A stretch of 64,000 nucleotides of DNA from Siderastrea siderea. Its lineage: Eukaryota; Cnidaria; Anthozoa; Scleractinia; Rhizangiidae. The notes under the pieces were generated by a model. It worked only from the letters and a program-made list of their open reading frames with translations. It made no database searches and was not told where the DNA came from. Location of the stretch: NCBI GenBank assembly GCA_964030785.1, contig OZ034970.1:17662411-17726410 (forward strand). The letters are read 5' to 3'. Both the position numbers and the translations under genes were made by a program. Shown here in pieces: positions 24,801 through 32,111 of the stretch (positions are counted from its first letter, which is position 1; each line of letters starts with the position of its first letter).

Positions 24801-25610
24801 TCTTATGTGACACCATCTGAAACATTCATTATCCTCATTTTTCATGTTTATTAATCCCTTCATTCGAAGTTCGGAAGGTAGTTGGATATATGAGGATCCT
24901 TTCAATGGTTTGTATTTGACAATGTTGAGGTAATGGCTATCAACAGATTTAATTGTCCAACCAGATCCTTCTGATATCCATTGGGCTATCTTATTCAGTA
25001 TCTGTTGTTTTGATGATTGTAATGAATCAGCTATTTCCATTTGGTTGATTATTGTTCGAGGTGTACTATTGAAATATGCTGACTTTTCAACTATTTCATC
25101 ACCTGAATTTTTTTCGAAAGTGACTTTCAATGTTTCAACGTATTTCAAGCCTTTCATTTCATTCAACAAAGCTATTACACGATGTTCTATAGCCTTTCTC
25201 GTGTTTTGCATTTGAGCTAAGGGGTCTTTATTGTTTTTGATGCTGATTTCATAAGACTTAGTATAGCCTTTCAAAGCTTTGTCTGTTTGTTCTATTTTGG
25301 TTCTTGGCGTTGGAACTGGTTTATCCAATAGTTTCTTAGTTCTAGGTGCTGGAACTGATTTGTAATCATCCCTGAATTCTATTGGTGGAAGAATGATGTT
25401 TTCTTCATATTCTTTAGCCATCTGCTTGACACTCTTGCGAGGTGTTGGTACTGGTCTCCTTGGCTTTGGAACTGGTTTAGTATCATCAACCACGATAATT
25501 TCGGGCTTCTTTTTTTCTTGCTTTAATAGCAATTTGATAAGTTTTGATTTGCTAAGTTTCTTCAAACTAGCTTTGTTCATTTCTATATAATTATATTCTT
25601 TTATTTCCAT
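21837..25610 (-). CDS. polB: Protein-primed DNA polymerase B (outer element)
   Basis: The 1,257-residue frame is intact. The N-terminal 120 residues contain several PxPR motifs (KPVPKPR, RPVPTPR, SVPAPRT). A C2H2-like finger follows (CMYCLQC...H) and then a treble-clef/HNH-like motif with CHICDK...RDHCHITGKYRG. The exonuclease acidic motif is 'IYADFEA'. Polymerase motifs are A 'DANNLYGWAM', B 'NNSVFGKTMENI' and C 'FTDTDS'. Polinton polymerases replicate linear DNA from a terminal protein primer. The gene is the last of the minus-strand array, ending 172 bp from the left TIR. It is roughly 85 percent identical by eye to the inner copy. The ATG at 25,610 was chosen as the first in frame; a second Met at codon 11 aligns with the inner protein. 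Confidence 0.95.
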   Translation of the reverse strand: MEIKEYNYIEMNKASLKKLSKSKLIKLLLKQEKKKPEIIVVDDTKPVPKPRRPVPTPRKSVKQMAKEYEENIILPPIEFRDDYKSVPAPRTKKLLDKPVPTPRTKIEQTDKALKGYTKSYEISIKNNKDPLAQMQNTRKAIEHRVIALLNEMKGLKYVETLKVTFEKNSGDEIVEKSAYFNSTPRTIINQMEIADSLQSSKQQILNKIAQWISEGSGWTIKSVDSHYLNIVKYKPLKGSSYIQLPSELRMKGLINMKNEDNECFRWCHIRHLNPQDKDPQRIKNVDKPYIEKLDYTGIEFPVNVKHYNKIEKQNSININVFGYEDKQPYPIYVSKEKYEDHMELLLVTKDKNKRYVVIKDFNKFMYNQTKHKERKHFCMYCLQCFSSERVLNNHKDICIQVNGEQAIKMPDKDNNILKFNNFHKQQPVPFVIYADFEAITEKIHGCQQNNESSYTEAYQRHRDCGYGYKVVCCYDDKYTKPIQLYRDEKAVYKFMEKMLKEVKYCKNIMKKHFDKPLKMTKDDEEKFEKAKECHICDKKYTEKDIRVRDHCHITGKYRGSAHQECNLKLRINPEEIKIPVIFHNLRGYDSHFIMQEIGAIVKNNTYTKNGKEIKMDINAIPNNMEKFMAFMLGNHLTFIDSFQFRSSSLDKLVSNLPAEALKYTNKRFQKEKFKLMTRKGVYPYDYMDSFEKFNKTELPTKEEFYSILNNEHITDEDYSHAQKVWNTFQLKTMGEYHNLYLKSDILLLADVFENFRKTCLQYYKLDPCHYFTSPGLSWDAMLKMTNIQLELMTDIDMFQFIEKGMRGGISYIANRYGKANNKYMKEYDEKAPSKYIMYLDANNLYGWAMSQYLPTGSFKWLTENQINKINLAQYNENSNKGLILEVDLEYPKELHNLHNDYPLGSEKVKVTDNMLSEYCKNIQKKFKISTGLVHKLIPTLCDKEKYVLHYRNLQLYLDLGLKLKKVHRVLKFNQSPWLKQYIDFNTQKRTQAKNSFEKDFFKLMNNSVFGKTMENIRKRVDVRLITDEKKLLKMTSKPTYVSSKIFNENLVAVHKIKETLTLNRPAYVGMCILDLSKTLMYDFHYNYIKEKYGDKARLLFTDTDSLTYEIEAEDVYRDFWNDKDRFDNSDYPENCQYFDKTNKKVIGKFKDEAAGVPITEFVGLRSKMYSYIKDNQKVGKTAKGIKKNIIKNNIKHEDDKNVLINNKQIHHTMKTIRSMNHQLGSYEINKVSLSCFDDKRYIANDGIKSFAYGHYAI

Positions 25611-25679
25611 ATACTATAGTATGATAATATTTTCTTAAATAGTTTTAGGCGCGTTTTAAATGGTCGAGAATTCAAATGA

Positions 25680-25935
25680 TCCAAATCATAGATCCTTTGA
25701 ACTATATACATCATGTTAATTATTTTCATCAGAGTTTTTCTTGTGCATTTTTGTGTTCAAATGACACCATTTGCCAGCCAAAGTGTAATTACAACCAGTG
25801 TTGCAAACATCACAATACCACTCTTTATTTAGCATGTACTTGGTTTTTTGTTTTTTTTACAGCCTCCTTCTTCTCTGCTTGAGTTAAATACTTTATTGGT
25901 CTTCCACGACCTCTCTTGACATTTATTTGTTCCAT
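25680..25935 (-). pseudogene. AT-hook / zinc-finger small protein, frameshifted (outer)
   Basis: The minus strand starts ATG at 25,935 and encodes the same AT-hook (KRGRGRP) as the intact 86-aa inner gene. An extra base in an A-rich stretch (about 25,843-25,858) shifts the frame, so translation stops after some 37 codons. Downstream, the other frame still encodes the Cys-x2-Cys...His zinc-finger-like part. This is a single indel in homopolymers, so a sequencing error is possible, but the neighbouring sequence has also diverged. Confidence 0.7.
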
Positions 25936-25949
25936 ATATTAATACTATA

Positions 25950-26774
25950 TTATTTTTCTCTTAATAAGTTTTTGTGTATGTAATTCGAATGATTCTTTAA
26001 TGTTTCTGTTGACTTGAATTTTCTGGAACATTTTTTGCATTTTATTCTCACACCCTGGAAATAAAGTATGATTTCTTTTATGATTTCGTCATAATCGTTG
26101 CTCACTAATATTTTGTAATTGTTGTTTTCATACTCTTGCAGCATCATCTTTTGTTCTTCTGAAAGCTTTCCATAACCAGTTGGTGTTTTAAATTCAATTG
26201 CAAAACCTGAGTAATTCAAATGTAAATTCTGTATGATCAGATCAGGAGATCCCTTTTGATAACCCATGTTGTATGATTTTATTATCATGTTACCATTAAT
26301 TTGGTTTTCACCCAATGATGCGGTTAGAATTGCTTTAGGATAATTGTTTCTTATAAAGTTGACTACCTTTTCATGTAGGTCATATTCTGTTTTGATGCTG
26401 AATGCGGGCATTTTGTATGGTTTGTTGCTGAATTCATACCGTCCTGTTTTTCTGATTGATGGTAAAACCACTTTTGTTACCCAAAGTTTGAATTCTTTAG
26501 CCTTTTCCATTTTTGACCCAAATATCAGACAGAATAAGCCAGATTCATTTATATAAATTGTGTTTCCGAGGTTCCATGTTAGGGGGGGCGTTTCGTTACC
26601 CCTGGATTTAAGCTCCTTAAGTGAACATTTATCTTTAGAATCAACATGATCATTAATCGCTTTTCGTGAATTCAAATATCCCAAAATGTCGGCAACTGTT
26701 TTACCACGGAACCATATGTCGTCATCCTTTTTGATAATATTCAGTTTTTTTCCTTCATAAGTAAAAATTTCCAT
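25950..26774 (-). CDS. BRO-N / PD-(D/E)XK nuclease / C2H2 fusion (outer)
   Basis: Residues about 1-115 form a BRO-N domain (WFRGKTVADILGY...AINDHV, then INESGLFCLIF and VLPSIRKTGRYEF), a DNA-binding module of large DNA viruses. Residues about 130-245 look like a VRR-NUC-type PD-(D/E)XK nuclease: 'KGSPDLI' gives the Asp and 'GFAIEFKTPTG' the ExK. A C-terminal C2H2 finger (CKKCSRKFKSTETLKNH) completes it. The role is probably DNA processing or regulation during replication. It sits between PolB and integrase in the same direction, with its AUG preceded by an AT-rich leader. The nuclease assignment is by motif only. Confidence 0.75.
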   Translation of the reverse strand: MEIFTYEGKKLNIIKKDDDIWFRGKTVADILGYLNSRKAINDHVDSKDKCSLKELKSRGNETPPLTWNLGNTIYINESGLFCLIFGSKMEKAKEFKLWVTKVVLPSIRKTGRYEFSNKPYKMPAFSIKTEYDLHEKVVNFIRNNYPKAILTASLGENQINGNMIIKSYNMGYQKGSPDLIIQNLHLNYSGFAIEFKTPTGYGKLSEEQKMMLQEYENNNYKILVSNDYDEIIKEIILYFQGVRIKCKKCSRKFKSTETLKNHSNYIHKNLLREK

Positions 26775-26837
26775 ATCTTGTAATTATATATAATAATATC
26801 TCTTTATAAGTGTTTGTATATGTTCCTTAAGTGTCAT

Positions 26838-27113
26838 TTACCACAACAGATGATAGCTCCAAAAATTTGCCGAATTCTTATCTTTGTCTTTTATCTCAGA
26901 TGCTCTTTTACGATATCTAATACGACGTTTCCAGTCTTGATGCGTTAAATAATCTTTATATCTAGGATCTCCAAAATGAATATTATTACCATTTTTAAGA
27001 GTTACCATATATTTTTTATTCATTCTGTTGGAGTATTCAAGGTTCTTAGCACCATATACGTTGATTGCTCTATGTTTTAATAAGTCAAAATCCTTACCAG
27101 TTACGGTATTCAT
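26838..27113 (-). CDS. DUF5754-like small viral protein (outer only)
   Basis: 91 residues, basic and compact. The pattern 'IHFGDPRYKDYLTHQDWKRRIRYRKRAS' followed by an aromatic C-terminus (NFWSYHLLW) matches a small conserved protein seen in many nucleocytoplasmic large DNA viruses (DUF5754-type). Its function is unknown to me. It lies between integrase and the BRO-N gene. The inner element has no such ORF in the corresponding 133-bp gap, so it was gained or lost between the two lineages. Confidence 0.6.
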   Translation of the reverse strand: MNTVTGKDFDLLKHRAINVYGAKNLEYSNRMNKKYMVTLKNGNNIHFGDPRYKDYLTHQDWKRRIRYRKRASEIKDKDKNSANFWSYHLLW

Positions 27114-27129
27114 ATAATAAGGTTATATA

Positions 27130-27212
27130 TTTATAATAGCCAGAAACAATTATATTTTTGGCTACCAAAAGCAAATAAACAGTATATACTGTATCAATCG
27201 ATATAATATATG
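27130..27212. promoter_or_regulatory. Conserved noncoding element with two palindromes (outer)
   Basis: It contains ACAGTATATACTGT (27,179-27,192, a perfect 14-bp palindrome), TTTTGG-cta-CCAAAA (27,156-27,170) and, reading on the minus strand, the word TATCTAACATATATTATAT that also precedes the core-like gene. The same three parts occur in the inner element at 43,087-43,167. It may be an operator, promoter or transcript-processing site. Confidence 0.5.
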
Positions 27213-27237
27213 TTAGATAATATTTGCTTAAATCATT

Positions 27238-28197
27238 TTATATATCTCTTAAGTCCTTGAACGGTATCCAACTGTTGAATTCATCACTATACCCCTTCCA
27301 CTTAACCAAAGCTTGTTTCTTCTTATAATCCCTCCGAATGACTTTATCGATTCTGAATACCTCTTGTGTAGCTTTCAGTAATTCAGGTTCATAAAAACTC
27401 CCTTGAATGTCTTCATCTCTGAGATCCTTTAGTTTGTATGTGATTGGATTAGTGTGTTGTATTTCATCAACTTTAAAAACTTCCTCAGACCAATTTGGTG
27501 TATAGCCCTTATCAAACACATTTCGTTTATACTTACTTATTCTGACCTTATCACCAACTTTAAATTTAGGTTTCTGTTTTGATGTTTCCATATCACCGTA
27601 TAGATTAAAGTAAACAGTCCCTTCATTCTTCTTTTTACTGGCTTCTGTTGGCGTCATCTTTGTGCTTGAATGTCTGGTGTTGTTATACTGTTTCACTAAT
27701 TTGGGTAGCATGTCAAGATACTGTGTATTACCTTGAACAGTAAACTGCTTCCACATTTTGGACTTGATTGTTCTGTTCCATCGTTCGCATACGCTACTTT
27801 TCTCCTCATTTTCGGTTGAGTACAAGGTTATTTTATTCTTTTCTAAGAGGTCTTTCATGTGTTTGTTGTAATACTCCTTGCCTTTGTCTGTCCAAAGATA
27901 TTGTGGTTTTCTGCCTTCTTTAAGGATTGTTTTAAAAGCATTCATAACGGTTTCTCCTTTCTTATCCTTTAAAGGGATAATCCAACCATATTTAGAGAAT
28001 ACATCTAAAACCATAAGAAGATATCTGTAGCCAGCGTTCCATCGACTGAACTTTTGCATCTCAACAATATCAGAGCACCATATTTTGTCAATGTGGTTTA
28101 CAATTACTCGCCGTCGAGTAAAGTTACGTTTTATGGGCTTATGAAGCTCATCAGCTAATTTTTCTTGCCAGTTTTCTTCACTCGACGGCCTTTTACG
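27238..28197 (-). CDS. int: Retroviral-like integrase with chromodomain, -1 frame product (outer)
   Basis: The frame runs from the proposed slip site (28,197) to TGA/TAA at 27,238, 319 residues. The DDE core has a first Asp in 'IWCSDIVEM' at about 28,065, a second in 'WTDKGKEYYN', and Glu in 'VCERWNRTIK'. The C-terminus is a chromodomain ('VFRIDKVIRR...ALVKWKGYSDEFNSWIP'). The first Met (28,059) comes after the first catalytic Asp, so a Met-started protein would be dead. No AUG exists upstream in this frame before its stop. Expression therefore needs a frameshift from the overlapping PLA2-like ORF, splicing, or a non-AUG start. Polinton integrases insert the element with 6-bp duplications, as seen here. 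Confidence 0.9.
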   Translation of the reverse strand, partial: RKRPSSEENWQEKLADELHKPIKRNFTRRRVIVNHIDKIWCSDIVEMQKFSRWNAGYRYLLMVLDVFSKYGWIIPLKDKKGETVMNAFKTILKEGRKPQYLWTDKGKEYYNKHMKDLLEKNKITLYSTENEEKSSVCERWNRTIKSKMWKQFTVQGNTQYLDMLPKLVKQYNNTRHSSTKMTPTEASKKKNEGTVYFNLYGDMETSKQKPKFKVGDKVRISKYKRNVFDKGYTPNWSEEVFKVDEIQHTNPITYKLKDLRDEDIQGSFYEPELLKATQEVFRIDKVIRRDYKKKQALVKWKGYSDEFNSWIPFKDLRDI

Positions 28198-28203
28198 TTT
28201 TTT
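28110..28203 (-). other. Predicted -1 frameshift signal, PLA2-like to integrase (outer)
   Basis: Slippery heptamer A AAA AAC at 28,203-28,197, in phase with the PLA2-like codons (ACA AAA AAC). A 7-nt spacer (GTAAAAG) follows, then a 14-bp stem pairing GCCGTCGAGTGAAG (28,189-28,176) with CTTTACTCGACGGC (28,123-28,110), with one G-U pair. The PLA2 stop (28,155) lies in the loop. The -1 frame opens only about 25 nt upstream of the heptamer. All parts recur in the inner element. Confidence 0.75.
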
Positions 28204-28835
28204 GTCCCAAGACCCAGTTTCTGCTTTGTATTAATCAAGAACCGAGCTGTTTGTCCCCATTTTGGCATTTGTCCATAAGGTATTTCATCCAATGACTTGA
28301 CCATTTGTTTGTCACATTCACCTTTGTTTTTCCCCATATCATAACAAATATCATGATGAGCTGCTATTTCATCCACTTTATTGTATGGTTGTACGTGCCA
28401 CTTGGTGACCTCTCCAGTGTTCCTATCATACTCTAACTGTTTATCGAGAGGATTGTATGGCCCCATGTATTTATACTTTCCAGGAGTCCATCCAGCTTTT
28501 GGTTTTGGTATTTTCCCAATTAGTTTATGTATATCAACACCAGCACCATCCAAATCCTTTCTGTCGGTTTTATACTTTCTATTTGGTCTGATTTTGGTTG
28601 ATAATTGATCAAGAGCTTGACTTCCGACATTTTGAATCATTGGATTCAACTTATCCAGAGCATAATCGATAGCCTTTTTCTGCAGTTTTGGGTTTCTCAA
28701 GGCTTCTGATCCATAATATCGACCCATTTCAACAGCCTTTTTTCCCAACCAAGGAATACCGTGGTGAATCAATAAATCAGTACCAGTTGATGCTACTGTA
28801 TCTAGTACGCCCGCCCCTTTCGACGGGCTAACCCG
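28155..28835 (-). CDS. Parvovirus VP1-type PLA2-like protein, -1 frame relative to zinc-ribbon ORF (outer)
   Basis: The frame runs from the upstream slip site (28,835) to TAG at 28,155, 226 residues. A Ca-loop-like 'YKYMGPYNPLDKQ' and the catalytic 'HHDICYD' (HDxxY) mark a secreted-type phospholipase A2 fold like that in parvovirus VP1 unique regions, which opens endosomal membranes during entry. No ATG precedes the first internal Met (VEMGRYYG). The frame continues upstream, without AUG, into the overlap with the zinc-ribbon ORF. Its Lys-rich C-terminus overlaps the integrase frame. Adintoviruses of animals are known to carry such domains. Confidence 0.8.
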   Translation of the reverse strand, partial: RVSPSKGAGVLDTVASTGTDLLIHHGIPWLGKKAVEMGRYYGSEALRNPKLQKKAIDYALDKLNPMIQNVGSQALDQLSTKIRPNRKYKTDRKDLDGAGVDIHKLIGKIPKPKAGWTPGKYKYMGPYNPLDKQLEYDRNTGEVTKWHVQPYNKVDEIAAHHDICYDMGKNKGECDKQMVKSLDEIPYGQMPKWGQTARFLINTKQKLGLGTKNVKGRRVKKTGKKN

Positions 28836-28987
28836 TTTCCCGCCTGTTTAACGAATTTAGTCTTAGTTATTCCGCATTCAGAGCATTTACATTTAAGCAT
28901 AAGCCTCCCATTTTTAGCCTTTTCATATCGTTCACTCCCAGGCACACATTCTGTGACCATCTTTTGTTTCACGCAATAAGATTTCAT
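28802..28987 (-). CDS. Zinc-ribbon-like small protein, 0 frame of the frameshift series (outer)
   Basis: 61 residues starting at ATG 28,987. The Cys pattern 'SYCVKQ', 'ECVPG', 'CKCSECGIT' suggests a zinc ribbon of the DUF5679 type found in Polintons and large DNA viruses. A TCTAA word precedes the ATG, as for other structural genes. The C-terminus is a basic Gly/Arg tail that overlaps the PLA2-like frame. The terminated product is probably the major one, and the frameshift product adds the PLA2-like domain. Confidence 0.7.
   Translation of the reverse strand: MKSYCVKQKMVTECVPGSERYEKAKNGRLMLKCKCSECGITKTKFVKQAGNGLARRKGRAY
28809..28841 (-). other. Predicted -1 frameshift signal, zinc-ribbon to PLA2-like (outer)
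   Basis: Slippery heptamer G GGA AAC at 28,841-28,835 in the zinc-ribbon phase, 6-nt spacer (GGGTTA), then a GC-rich hairpin GCCCGTC-GAAAGG-GGCGGGC (28,828-28,809) with one G-U pair. GGGAAAC is a known viral -1 slippery site. The zinc-ribbon stop lies at 28,802-28,804, just past the hairpin. Confidence 0.75.
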
Positions 28988-28998
28988 ATATAATATGA

Positions 28999-29538
28999 TT
29001 AGATATTTTTGAAATACCGTGCTAGAAACCTCTCATTATTCGTCGTATCATATATATCAAATACCTGAAGCAGATCAAAATATGATTTACCCTTATTCAT
29101 CTCATTCAAAAAGTACAGACAGAAATATCCACATGTTGTCGTTAGTAAATTTTGTATTTGATTGTTCTGATGAAGCAATGTTAAATTCTTTTGTCTCGCA
29201 TGATTGACCATTTCTTGGAAGGGAGGCAAACCAAAGCTATCAAAGTAATTAATGACGTCATCCTTTACATATGTAGCAACCCAATGGCTCCCTGACATAT
29301 AACTCGGTTCAAGATTGTAAATGAATAGAGCCTGTCTATGATTGTGAGGAACATTTTCATCTCGAGACAGAACATCTTTGATTGGGATATTCAGATATTT
29401 ACACCATTTTATTAAATCATAATTGCTTAATGGGACATTCTTATGGAATTTCGGTTTTACAATAGAATGTTTAGAAGAGGGACGTTTTTGAAGGGTGAGT
29501 TCTTGCCCAATAGTAGACCGTTGCCCTTTTTGGGAGCT
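28999..29538 (-). CDS. Adenain/Ulp1-like cysteine protease, -1 frame relative to core-like protein (outer)
   Basis: About 179 residues from the slip run at 29,538 to the TAA at 28,999. Catalytic residues are His in 'SGSHWVATY', Asp in 'NYFDSFG', Cys in 'TTTCGYFCLYF', and an oxyanion Gln exactly seven residues before the Cys, as in adenovirus protease. The only Met upstream of the His is directly beside it, so a Met start would remove the N-terminal half of the fold ('PLSNYDLIKWCKYL'). The frame opens at the A-run inside the core-like gene. Role: maturation of capsid precursors. Confidence 0.85.
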   Translation of the reverse strand, partial: SSQKGQRSTIGQELTLQKRPSSKHSIVKPKFHKNVPLSNYDLIKWCKYLNIPIKDVLSRDENVPHNHRQALFIYNLEPSYMSGSHWVATYVKDDVINYFDSFGLPPFQEMVNHARQKNLTLLHQNNQIQNLLTTTCGYFCLYFLNEMNKGKSYFDLLQVFDIYDTTNNERFLARYFKNI

Positions 29539-30302
29539 TTTTTTTTAGTCCCCATACCTAATGTTTGATCAGGCCAATTTCCATAAAAAGGTGGAGTTCT
29601 ATACATTGGGACTAACAAACCACCATCTTGATTGTTAACAGTAGTTGGTTCTGGTATAGATCTGGGTGGTCTTTGTTTCGGTTGACCCATCTGAGGGGCA
29701 CCTTTACCAGTCATCTTCTTTATTGCCTCAATAGCTAAAGGGACTCCAATTGATGCAAGAAGAGTACCTAAGAAACCACCTGTTTGTACTTTAGTCGGTT
29801 TTTTATGAACACCAGAGCCTGTTTGTAGAGCATTTAATATATCCTTCTTTTGTTTGGTTGTCAAAAGATGTTTATATGCTATCAACTGATCGATTTTATT
29901 TTGTGGTATGAGAAACCCACCAGTTTGAACACCTTTTCCAGATATCTTCTTAACAATCTGAGATGCTCCTTCACTAGCTGCTCCAGCTAAAGCCGACAAT
30001 CCAAGAGTCTTAGCAATCGTTGGAACAAAAGTTCTTCCAAGCGCCAGAACTGTAGACAGAAGAGATCCACCTAATTGCTTTCGAATGTTTGTTTTAGAAA
30101 GTTTAATGTCCATTCCCTTTTTCAATTTTCTATTTTTTTCCAATCGCTTAACTATATTCTGAGGTACATACAGAGTATCATTCCCAGATAGAGAGTCCTT
30201 CGTGAGCCTTAGAACTATTGTTTCTCTTTTATGATACGCGTTACTAAGATTCTTTTTCTGGTTTGGTGATAAACTAACTTTAATTTCGTATAATTGTGTC
30301 AT
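29457..30302 (-). CDS. Core-like/membrane-active structural protein 'X' (outer)
   Basis: 281 residues. The N-terminal part is basic and ordered (LSPNQKKNLSNAYHK...). Two Gly/Ala-rich hydrophobic segments follow (SLLSTVLALGR...LAGAASEGAS and GGFLGTLLASIGVPLAIEAI), then a Pro-rich tail. Two motifs, ISGKG and MTGKG, resemble adenain sites (I/L/M)xGxG, suggesting processing into adenovirus pX/pVI-like peptides. It follows the major capsid gene and overlaps the protease in the -1 frame. The name is descriptive; homology to adenovirus pX or pVI is an inference from context. Confidence 0.65.
   Translation of the reverse strand: MTQLYEIKVSLSPNQKKNLSNAYHKRETIVLRLTKDSLSGNDTLYVPQNIVKRLEKNRKLKKGMDIKLSKTNIRKQLGGSLLSTVLALGRTFVPTIAKTLGLSALAGAASEGASQIVKKISGKGVQTGGFLIPQNKIDQLIAYKHLLTTKQKKDILNALQTGSGVHKKPTKVQTGGFLGTLLASIGVPLAIEAIKKMTGKGAPQMGQPKQRPPRSIPEPTTVNNQDGGLLVPMYRTPPFYGNWPDQTLGMGTKKKAPKKGNGLLLGKNSPFKNVPLLNILL
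29523..29549 (-). other. Candidate -1 frameshift or slippage site, core-like to protease (outer)
   Basis: The core-like codons ACT AAA AAA AAA contain A AAA AAA at 29,544-29,538, and slightly further A AAG GGC at 29,529-29,523. The -1 frame has a TAA at 29,547-29,545, so it becomes open exactly at the run. Downstream pairing is weak in this copy. Transcriptional slippage on nine A residues is an alternative. Confidence 0.5.
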
Positions 30303-30361
30303 ATAATATATGTTAGATAAATTCTCTTTTAAAAAACATATTCAATGTAAAACTTATTTAT

Positions 30362-31651
30362 TTAAACTATCATCAATTCGTTTCCAACTGTCTTGACTAC
30401 AACCTCACTCTCGTAAAATACGATGCTATGAGCTCGGACGTTTGCTGTCGGGGCTACATTGAGACGATAATGGAGAATCAACTGTTTAGGATCTCTCGTC
30501 ACTACCTCTTTCTGATATGACAAATCGAAATACAATAATCCATACAAACTAGTGAAATTGGATACATTAAGCTGTGTTCCTGAATTGTAATCGTTCTTAC
30601 GAAATGTATATGACATGAGATCATTGAATATCCTGATTTTTGAATCTGCATCATATTCGAGCTCTGGGTAAAATGTATTGTTTCCGTATTCTAAACGGCA
30701 GCTTGAGAGAGAGCTATTAGCGTCAGCGGCATTCAACTTGAAAGTGTCAAACAAATACGGACTCCTCTCTGCTTCATCAGCATTTGGTGCGTCTGTCCTC
30801 TGGAGATATATAAAAACATGTTTAAGGTCATCGATAGCTGGACTGATTTGAAACATATTCTGAATAGCTCTGGTATTTGCTGACTGATTGTAGAGATCTC
30901 GCATATATGTCCAGGTTGTTGGCTTAAGAAACTCTGAAACGAAATTACTATACATGCTGTCTTTTGGGATTAATCTTGGGAGCCAAAGATACAATCTCTT
31001 TACTACAACACGACCAGCGCCTGTGCCATTTGCCATGTGAATCATTTCACTGTCTTCGTTAAGTGTAAGTTCAATTGTGAGCTGCATCGGAGGTAACATT
31101 TTTCTTTCTAATTCTTGAAAAAAGCTGTATCTGTTTAAGGGAAGCATCTCGTTAATCGATTTAGCTCCCCCACTACCGTCGTTGGCTGCTGCTTGGGTTA
31201 AAATACGACGGGCTTCGAAACCTGTGTTTGTATTTGCTGTTGTAGCATCAGTATCAAGATACCAGAACGAATTCTTCCCAACAGATCTACTAAAATCATC
31301 ACTGTATTCAAGGAGATTTTTGACATTCGTAATTCTATGTAAATTATCACTCTCGTATACTATTTTACCAGACGATTTAATAACCATATGTCTGATTAGA
31401 CTGTGAGATCCGTTTATCATAGTTATGCGATCCGCTTGAGCATATCCAGCACCATCTGCCCTTTTTTGAAGCTCTTTAGTTACTTCGAAATACCCATTAA
31501 AAAAATCGAACATAGTCGACCTATCGTTGATTGTGAATCTGTAACCTGTCTTTTTCTGGCTTTGATTGTTAGCAGGTTGCTCAATGACATTATCCAAATG
31601 GAAACGAACGTATTCATATCGTTGTAGATTTTCATTTGTTCTGAAACTCAT
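30362..31651 (-). CDS. Major capsid protein, double jelly-roll (hexon-like), outer
   Basis: 429 residues, close in length to Polinton and adintovirus hexon-like proteins. Recognisable blocks are 'YEYVRFHLDN', 'MFDFFNGYFEV', 'LPPMQLTIEL', 'YLWLPRLIPKD' and a beta-rich C-terminus. It is about 97 percent identical by eye to the inner copy at protein level, and its first 190 bases are identical in DNA, much closer than the polymerases are. The start is fixed by the shared TCTAAAC-N11 leader. It lies between the 116-aa and core-like genes, the usual structural block. Confidence 0.85.
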   Translation of the reverse strand: MSFRTNENLQRYEYVRFHLDNVIEQPANNQSQKKTGYRFTINDRSTMFDFFNGYFEVTKELQKRADGAGYAQADRITMINGSHSLIRHMVIKSSGKIVYESDNLHRITNVKNLLEYSDDFSRSVGKNSFWYLDTDATTANTNTGFEARRILTQAAANDGSGGAKSINEMLPLNRYSFFQELERKMLPPMQLTIELTLNEDSEMIHMANGTGAGRVVVKRLYLWLPRLIPKDSMYSNFVSEFLKPTTWTYMRDLYNQSANTRAIQNMFQISPAIDDLKHVFIYLQRTDAPNADEAERSPYLFDTFKLNAADANSSLSSCRLEYGNNTFYPELEYDADSKIRIFNDLMSYTFRKNDYNSGTQLNVSNFTSLYGLLYFDLSYQKEVVTRDPKQLILHYRLNVAPTANVRAHSIVFYESEVVVKTVGNELMIV

Positions 31652-31682
31652 TTATATGAGTAGTTTAGATAAAATTCACTTT

Positions 31683-31873
31683 TTAATAACCAGTACCTGA
31701 TATAAGTCTATTCAGAATTGTGTTGTAATCTTCTTGTTTTGGTTTAGTAGGTTTGGTTGGTTTCATTGGTTGTTTAGTTGAACCGTGTAATTTTCTCATA
31801 ATAAGCTCTCCGCTTTTTTCAGCTGCTTTTTTTCCCAGTTTGTCTCCAGCATGTGAAATACCAGATTCCAGCG
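31683..31873 (-). pseudogene. 116-aa structural protein, C-terminal half, cut by the inner element (outer)
   Basis: The minus strand encodes the end of the protein found intact at 37,709-38,059, through the terminal ISGTGY and TAA at 31,685. It is truncated at the insertion point (31,873/31,874). The missing N-terminal part lies at 49,175-49,328 on the other side of the inner element. Confidence 0.9.
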
Positions 31874-31879
31874 CTTTTT
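31874..31879. repeat. Left target-site duplication of the inner element (CTTTTT)
   Basis: Identical to 49,169-49,174. Removing the inner element and one copy restores gcg-cttttt-tggc, exactly the sequence of the intact gene in the inner element. Confidence 0.95.
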
Positions 31880-32003
31880 AGTAGTTATATAGTTGGGGGT
31901 ACGAAAGCATTTTTCAAAATGCTCTCTTACCAAACCCAACTATATATCTACTTTTCATCTGATGGTAATATTTTATGGAAATCTATATGTATTTTATTTC
32001 ATG
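31880..32003 (+). repeat. Left terminal inverted repeat of the inner element
   Basis: 124 bp, pairing with 49,045-49,168. The first 23 bases are identical, but a dozen or more differences and a few indels occur over the rest. The first 73 bases form an imperfect palindrome (agtagttatatagttgggg ... aacccaactatatatctact). Confidence 0.9.
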
Positions 32004-32111
32004 TGGAAAAGAACGCATTTTCACATCGCGTGGATGATACAACGGGAAGTCTTTCTCGGAATACAGGAAGTTTGAATCATATAAAAATATAATATCATAT
32101 AATAGTATAGA

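Noticed and set aside
27238..28059. Integrase starting at its first Met
   Set aside because: This start leaves out the first catalytic Asp and a region conserved in the same frame in both copies.
28999..29298. Protease starting at the Met beside its catalytic His
   Set aside because: It would lack the N-terminal part of the fold, which is conserved upstream in the same frame.
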